From: Propionibacteriaceae bacterium
GTDB taxonomy: Bacteria; Actinomycetota; Actinomycetes; Propionibacteriales; Propionibacteriaceae
DNA: 64,000 nt
Direction of reading: 5' to 3'
Assembly (NCBI GenBank): GCA_009782785.1
Contig: WRIJ01000002.1
Coordinates: 62,001 to 126,000, forward strand
In this document: one piece after another, positions 58,648 to 64,000 of the stretch
Layout: every line of letters starts with the position of its first letter
Position numbering within the stretch: position 1 is the first letter of the stretch
Notes under the pieces: model-generated
The model's input: only the letters and a program-made list of their open reading frames with translations
Databases searched by the model: none
What the model was told of the DNA's origin: nothing
Position numbers and translations under genes: made by a program

Positions 58648-59757
58648 TCAGTGCCGTTGAGGGGTGCGGACACAGATGGGGACCCGCATTTTGAGCGCGA
58701 CTAACCAGCATCCGAGGGCGCAGACGGCGAACATCACGGTGTCACTGAGGGTTTGGGTCCAGGGGGCTGCCACGAGGCTACGTACCTGCACGAGAGTGCC
58801 GTTGAGGATCGACATCGCAAACACAACCAGGTTGTTGATGATGTGGATGGCGACAGCTGCTTCTAGACCGCCGGTACGCCACACGAGGATTCCAGCGATC
58901 ATACCGAAGACAAAACGTGAACCGAACAACCACGGGTTTTGGGTTCCATGGAACACAGCGAACACCAAGGCAGTTGCCACGATGGCGAACCATTCATTGC
59001 GAACAATCGACCCGAACAGTTGCATCAGATATCCGCGGAACAGGATTTCCTCACCTAATGCCTGCAAAGGAACAGTGACCAGGATCACTGCGAGATAGGT
59101 TCCGTACGACGGTATGGGGTTGAGCCCGGGCCCGCTCATCCAGTAGTACGACGCAACAGCCCCCACCACAATCAACGCCACACCGAGGCAGACGATCGCG
59201 TACCTCCATCGGATGCCGGGCGAAACCGAGAACACCCATTCGAAGCGGCGGCGATGAATGAAACGCACATACAACCACACCACGAGAATCAAGGAAGCCA
59301 ACCCCAGGTGGGAACCCATGACCCCCCAGATGGTGGAGTGACTCGTCGCATGGTTGAAGAAGTCAGAGAAAACCCCTGGTCGGGAGTTTTTCATATACCC
59401 GAGGTAGATCACACCCGTGTTGACGATCGAGGCAAAAAGAAAGTACGCGAACAACACCATCACCACCATGACGCCACCCATGAAACGAATGGACCCCTGA
59501 TTGGGATCCTCACCGTCATGAACCAGCGATACTGGGTAGGTGGAGTTGGGGATTGGTCGATTCCATTTGGGGAGATTCGCACTACCTAAGACTGAGCGTT
59601 GCTGCGCAGGTGGTGTTGTTGGTTGCTTGCGTGGGCGAATAGTGCTCGGCGTAGTGGCCAGTTGTTTCCCTGGCGTGTTCTTTCCCGGAGTGCTGGTTGG
59701 CTTCTTACCCGTGGTGTTCTGTGGCTTCTTGCCGGGTGCACCTGATCGGCTCATCAC
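58648..59757 (-). CDS. CPBP-family intramembrane metalloprotease
   Basis: GEEILFRGYLMQLFGSIV and FAVFHGTQN within a multi-TM protein; Lys/Pro/Thr-rich N-terminus. Confidence 0.88.
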   Translation of the reverse strand: MMSRSGAPGKKPQNTTGKKPTSTPGKNTPGKQLATTPSTIRPRKQPTTPPAQQRSVLGSANLPKWNRPIPNSTYPVSLVHDGEDPNQGSIRFMGGVMVVMVLFAYFLFASIVNTGVIYLGYMKNSRPGVFSDFFNHATSHSTIWGVMGSHLGLASLILVVWLYVRFIHRRRFEWVFSVSPGIRWRYAIVCLGVALIVVGAVASYYWMSGPGLNPIPSYGTYLAVILVTVPLQALGEEILFRGYLMQLFGSIVRNEWFAIVATALVFAVFHGTQNPWLFGSRFVFGMIAGILVWRTGGLEAAVAIHIINNLVVFAMSILNGTLVQVRSLVAAPWTQTLSDTVMFAVCALGCWLVALKMRVPICVRTPQRH

Positions 59758-60539
59758 TCCTCCGCTAACACAGGGTTGGTGAGAGACCCGATCTGTTCAA
59801 TAGCCACACTCACCATCTGGCCTGACTTGATAGAAGCATTCCCCCCTGGTGCACCAGTGAGGATCACATCACCAGGCAACAGTGTCATGACAGTGGACAC
59901 GAAACTCACCAACTCGCTGATTCCATGCAGCAGATCCTTGGTGGTTCCCTGGGTTGCGGGTTCCTCGTTGATCTCGGTTTCGATCTTGAGCGATGAGACC
60001 TCCTCGATGCTCAAATGGGTGGCAATCCATGGGCCTAAGGGGGTGAAGGTGTCCCAGCATTTCCCAACACCCCAGGGGATCGATTCACCCAGGAGGTCCA
60101 GGGCTGTCACATCATTGGCTACCGTGTAACCAAAGATCACCTCGGGAACCCTTTCCACCGGAACAGATCGACAGATGCGGGAGATCACGATCGCCAACTC
60201 CCCTTCCAGCACTGGGTTCTTCGACAACTGTGGAAGGACAATCGACTCCCCCGGTCCGATCACTGAGGTGTTCGGTTTGAGGAAAACCATGGGCAAAGCA
60301 CCAGCCGAACTGGAAGCAGCTGAGTTTTTGGCGATTCCCACAACTTTGGAGCGGGGCAGTACGGGTGCAAGCAGGCGTACTTCTTCCAGGAGATGGCGAA
60401 CCCCGGACAACGACACTGACCCAGCGAAAGGATCACCTTGCAACTGGGAGATAGTGTCGGGGTTTCCTGTTCCATCTTCTTCGAGGTCCACCACCCCATA
60501 GTGGATGGCATCCTCAAAGGAATAGCGTGCGATTCTCAT
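59754..60539 (-). CDS. Fumarylacetoacetate hydrolase family protein
   Basis: FLKPNTSVIGPGESIVLPQLSKNPVLEGELAIVISR, VFGYTVANDVTALDL, GDVILTGAPGGNA. Confidence 0.9.
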   Translation of the reverse strand: MRIARYSFEDAIHYGVVDLEEDGTGNPDTISQLQGDPFAGSVSLSGVRHLLEEVRLLAPVLPRSKVVGIAKNSAASSSAGALPMVFLKPNTSVIGPGESIVLPQLSKNPVLEGELAIVISRICRSVPVERVPEVIFGYTVANDVTALDLLGESIPWGVGKCWDTFTPLGPWIATHLSIEEVSSLKIETEINEEPATQGTTKDLLHGISELVSFVSTVMTLLPGDVILTGAPGGNASIKSGQMVSVAIEQIGSLTNPVLAEE

Positions 60540-60578
60540 GGGTTCACCCTACCGTGACCACGAGGAACCCCACGCGGT

Positions 60579-62162
60579 TCACCCCTCATTGATGACCGCC
60601 AAAGCGTAGGTATAGGACTCGACCAGCGCCTCCCAGGATGCTTCGATGACGTTCTCCCCCACACCCACAGTGGTCCAGGTTTGTCTCCCCATGCGTGTAT
60701 CAATGAGTACGCGGGTGATGGCGTCAGTTCCATGTCCATTGTCGAGTAGGCGTACCCGATAGTCACTGAGTTCTATCCCTGCGATTTGCGGGAACTTCGG
60801 TTCCAGGGCAGTACGCAGCGCCTGGTCCAAAGCATTAACCGGGCCATTTCCTTCACCGACATACGGCTTGGGTTCATCACCGCAACTGACCCGTACGACT
60901 GCTTGGGAATCCTCATCCTGATCGGTGTAAACCCTCCAGGCATGAATGGTGAAAGGTGCTTTCTCCCCCAACAGCTCGCTTCGAATCAGCAGATCAAAGG
61001 AAGCATCAGCAGCCTCGTAGGAGTAGCCGGCCAATTCACGTTCCTTAATGAGATCAGCCAACTGGGAGGCAGTGTCCTTGTCTTTTAAGTCATGGCCCAA
61101 CTGCTCAGCTTTGATCTGGATCGAGGCACGACCCGCCATATCGGAGATGAGCATCCTCATGTCGTTGCCCACCAGATCAGGATCAATATGCTGATACATG
61201 TTTGCATCGACCTTAATTGCCGAAGCATGCAACCCTGCTTTGTGGGCGAAACTGGAGATACCCACGTAAGGTTGGCGCGCTGCTGGCGCCTGGTTGGCGA
61301 TCTCTGCAACCGAGTGGGAGATCCGCGAAAGTTCACGCAACGCCTCATCACTGACCACATCCCAGCCGTACTTGATCTTCAAGTTCGCGATCAGTGTGGT
61401 CAGATCAGCATTGCCCGTGCGTTCACCGTAACCATTCAACGTTCCTTGAATGTGCATGGCTCCCGCATCCACCGCGGCCATGGTGTTGGCCACCGCGCAA
61501 CCGGTGTCATTGTGGCAATGGATACCCAGAGGCACCCCGAGCCTGGCCACATCAGAAACAATGGTGTTCACTATCGCCGGGAGCATCCCCCCATTGGTGT
61601 CACACAGGACAGCCACCTCAGCTCCTGCTTCAGTAGCAGTGGCAACCACGAGTTTGGCGTACGTGGGGTTGTCGAGGTACCCATTGAAGAAGTGTTCGCA
61701 GTCCACGAACACCCGACGCCCCTGGCTGGTGAGATAGGTGACAGTGTCGCGGATCATCTCCAGGTTCTCTTCGAGAGTGGTCTTGAGCGCACCAGTGACA
61801 TGCCAGTCATGGGATTTCGCCACAAGGCAGATCACCTCTGTTTGTGCATCCAATAGGGCCTGGGTGAGCGGATCGCTGTCAGCGGTCATCCCGACACGAC
61901 GGGTGGCGCCGAAAGCCACCAGTGTGGAGTTCTTGAGTGTGAGTTCCTGGGCTGCGGTGGTAAAAAACTCGGTGTCGTTCGGGTTGGCTCCCGGCCATCC
62001 CCCCTCAATGAAGCTCACCCCCAGTTCATCGAGCAACCCCGCGACACGAATCTTGTCGTGTACGGTCAGACGAATCCCCTCCTGCTGGGTGCCATCACGC
62101 AAGGTGGTGTCAAAGATGTGGAAGGGTTCAGGTTTGGTTAAACGGGTGAAATCAGCCATCAC
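60579..62162 (-). CDS. cimA: Citramalate synthase
   Basis: FHIFDTTLRDGTQQEGIRLTVHDKIRVAGLLDELGVSFIEGGWPGANPND; 527 aa with C-terminal regulatory domain; next to ilvE and leuB. Confidence 0.92.
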   Translation of the reverse strand: MMADFTRLTKPEPFHIFDTTLRDGTQQEGIRLTVHDKIRVAGLLDELGVSFIEGGWPGANPNDTEFFTTAAQELTLKNSTLVAFGATRRVGMTADSDPLTQALLDAQTEVICLVAKSHDWHVTGALKTTLEENLEMIRDTVTYLTSQGRRVFVDCEHFFNGYLDNPTYAKLVVATATEAGAEVAVLCDTNGGMLPAIVNTIVSDVARLGVPLGIHCHNDTGCAVANTMAAVDAGAMHIQGTLNGYGERTGNADLTTLIANLKIKYGWDVVSDEALRELSRISHSVAEIANQAPAARQPYVGISSFAHKAGLHASAIKVDANMYQHIDPDLVGNDMRMLISDMAGRASIQIKAEQLGHDLKDKDTASQLADLIKERELAGYSYEAADASFDLLIRSELLGEKAPFTIHAWRVYTDQDEDSQAVVRVSCGDEPKPYVGEGNGPVNALDQALRTALEPKFPQIAGIELSDYRVRLLDNGHGTDAITRVLIDTRMGRQTWTTVGVGENVIEASWEALVESYTYALAVINEG

Positions 62163-63257
62163 TTAGCGTACCTCCTGCATCCATCCGTAGATATCAGCTC
62201 GTCGCCCCCACTGAATGTCAACGAGTGCTTGACGCAACTCGCGGGTGGCTTCGCCCACACCAGAGGTGAAACTGAGGGTCGACACCTGGTCGCCATCACG
62301 GTATTTCAGGTTGCCGATTCCTGACACCACCGCTGCCGTACCGCACGCAAAGGCTTCCACGATCTCCCCCGAGCGGGTACGGGTGACCAGCTCATCAACC
62401 GAGAGGGGGCGCTCATGGACGGTCAGCCCGAAACCCGGCGCCAGGGCGAGGATCGAATCACGGGTGATTCCTTCCAGGATGGTGCCTGATGTGGGTGGGG
62501 TGATGATCTGGCGATCGGCAGTGACCACGAAAAAGTTCATTCCCCCGAGTTCTTCGATCCACTCGTGGGTGGCAGCGTCAGTGAACAAAACCTGGGAGCA
62601 TCCGTGGGTCGCACCCTCACGTTGAGCGACCAGCGAGGAGGCATAGTTGCCCCCACATTTGGCTGCGCCCGTACCAGCATCACCAGTACGCGAATAGTCG
62701 GTGGTCAGCCAGATGTCCACGGGTGTCAGGGCATCCGACAGATAGGGGCCAGCTGCCCCCCCAATCACCATGTAGGATGCGGATTTGGTGGAGCGTACGC
62801 CAATGAACTCCTCATCGGCAAACATAAAGGGTCGAAGGTAGTAGCTCATTTCGTCACCACTGGGCACCCATGCTTCGTCGATGCGAATCAGCTTGTGAAC
62901 CGAGGTAAGGAAGTCCTCTTCATCGAGTTGGGGAAGGTTGAGACGGTCAGCTGATTTGTTGAGACGCCGAGCATTCATCTCAGGGCGAAACAACCACAGG
63001 CTTCCATCAGCATGTCGGTAGGCTTTTAACCCTTCAAAGATTTCCTGGGCATAGTGCAGGACAGCCGAACCGGGAGCCATGGTTAGTGCGCGATAGTTCT
63101 CGATGCGCGAATCATGCCATCCCTCTGCTTCACTCCAGGAGGCTACAGCCATATGATCGGAGAAATGCTTGACAAACCCTGGGTCAGCCAGAATCTGGGT
63201 CAGCTTCTCCGGCGAGGTTCGCTGCGTACCGGGAACAAGGTCAAAGGATAGAGACAT
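62163..63257 (-). CDS. ilvE: Branched-chain amino acid aminotransferase
   Basis: LHYAQEIFEGLKAYRHADGSLWLFRPEMNARRLNKSADRL, GGNYASSLVAQREG, EELGGMNFFVV. Confidence 0.95.
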   Translation of the reverse strand: MSLSFDLVPGTQRTSPEKLTQILADPGFVKHFSDHMAVASWSEAEGWHDSRIENYRALTMAPGSAVLHYAQEIFEGLKAYRHADGSLWLFRPEMNARRLNKSADRLNLPQLDEEDFLTSVHKLIRIDEAWVPSGDEMSYYLRPFMFADEEFIGVRSTKSASYMVIGGAAGPYLSDALTPVDIWLTTDYSRTGDAGTGAAKCGGNYASSLVAQREGATHGCSQVLFTDAATHEWIEELGGMNFFVVTADRQIITPPTSGTILEGITRDSILALAPGFGLTVHERPLSVDELVTRTRSGEIVEAFACGTAAVVSGIGNLKYRDGDQVSTLSFTSGVGEATRELRQALVDIQWGRRADIYGWMQEVR

Positions 63258-63336
63258 GCCAGATATCGTACCTCACGACTGTCTCGCCTGTTAAGCCTGG
63301 AGCGCTCACAGGGTGGACATTGCCTAGGCTAGTGAC

Positions 63337-64000
63337 ATGACTAAGCGTATTGCCGTGATTCCTGGGGACGGAATCGGACCAGAGGTCACCGAACAGACCA
63401 TCCGCATCCTGGAGAAAGTTCATCCAGGGTTCACCTATGACCACTTCAACTTGGGCGCTGAGCATTGGCTCGCCACAGGAGAAGTGTTGAGCGATGAGAC
63501 CCTTGCTCGGTTGGAGAAGGTCGACGCGATCCTTCTCGGGGCAGTGGGTGCAGCTCCCGGCTCCACGACGATTCCCTCTGGTTTACTTGAACGCGGTCTG
63601 TTGCTGAAACTCCGTTTCGCTTTCGACCATGCAGTCAACCTGCGCCCCTCCAAGCTCTATCCTGGGATTCCCACTCCCCTCGCCGAGTCGGTGGTGGGCG
63701 GCAAGACCATTGATTTCGTGGTGGTACGCGAGGGCACTGAGGGTCTCTACTGTGGCAACGGTGGTTCAGTGCGTACGAACACCGCCCACGAGATCGCTAC
63801 TGAGGTGAGCATCAACACCGCCCATGGCGTGCAACGTGTGGTGAGGTTCGCCTTCGAGTTGGCGCGTACGCGAAACAAGAAACTCACCCTCGTACACAAA
63901 CACAATGTCTTGGTCAACGCTGGTGGCCTGTGGCGTCGAATCGTTGCCGAGGTTGGTGAACAGTATGGCGATGTCACCACAGACTATCTGCACATTGATG
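63337..64000 (+). CDS. leuB: 3-isopropylmalate dehydrogenase (truncated by window end)
   Basis: [59 protein letters not shown]...[15 protein letters not shown]; open at window edge. Confidence 0.94.
   Translation, partial: MTKRIAVIPGDGIGPEVTEQTIRILEKVHPGFTYDHFNLGAEHWLATGEVLSDETLARLEKVDAILLGAVGAAPGSTTIPSGLLERGLLLKLRFAFDHAVNLRPSKLYPGIPTPLAESVVGGKTIDFVVVREGTEGLYCGNGGSVRTNTAHEIATEVSINTAHGVQRVVRFAFELARTRNKKLTLVHKHNVLVNAGGLWRRIVAEVGEQYGDVTTDYLHID

Noticed and set aside
58123-58660. ORFs such as 58123..58587 (+), 58151..58528 (-), 58436..58660 (+) with SFCAKSQNPES / RHPAERSDSQ strings
   Set aside because: These are translations of the palindromic repeats, recurring identically at unrelated loci; not proteins

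Overview
This 64 kb window comes from a mid-GC actinobacterium: it has 20S proteasome prcBA, trmI, cimA and a pst operon, and gene content suggests a Propionibacteriaceae-like host (inference only). It holds about 45 supportable protein genes, three tRNAs and a large family of palindromic intergenic repeats. Main blocks: (1) 0.6-15 kb, an envelope-glycopolymer region with a flippase, glycosyltransferases, LicD and two operons built around paralogous wHTH + cytidylyltransferase + choline-type kinase fusion proteins. One operon carries a LicB-like DMT transporter and a stand-alone LicA kinase; the other carries an EutH-like transporter. (2) 15.4-23.3 kb, pstSCAB-phoU-phoB/R, where the first PstS has circularly permuted motif order, plus a second, canonical-order PstS. 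(3) 25-43 kb, mostly housekeeping genes (der, cmk, tyrA, prcAB, trmI, metH, mgsA, copA, DEAD-box helicase, lplA). (4) 42.4-55.4 kb, a nine-gene MoxR AAA+/VWA/DUF5682-like/SWIM-type/HEAT-like (DUF5691-like) operon with four paralogues of the helical protein and two of the SWIM protein. This is the best candidate for an under-described system. (5) 55.8-64 kb, an MFS transporter, a VapBC pair between two tRNAs, a CPBP protease, an FAH-family protein, and cimA-ilvE-leuB. Family names come from reading the translations; no database search was run.
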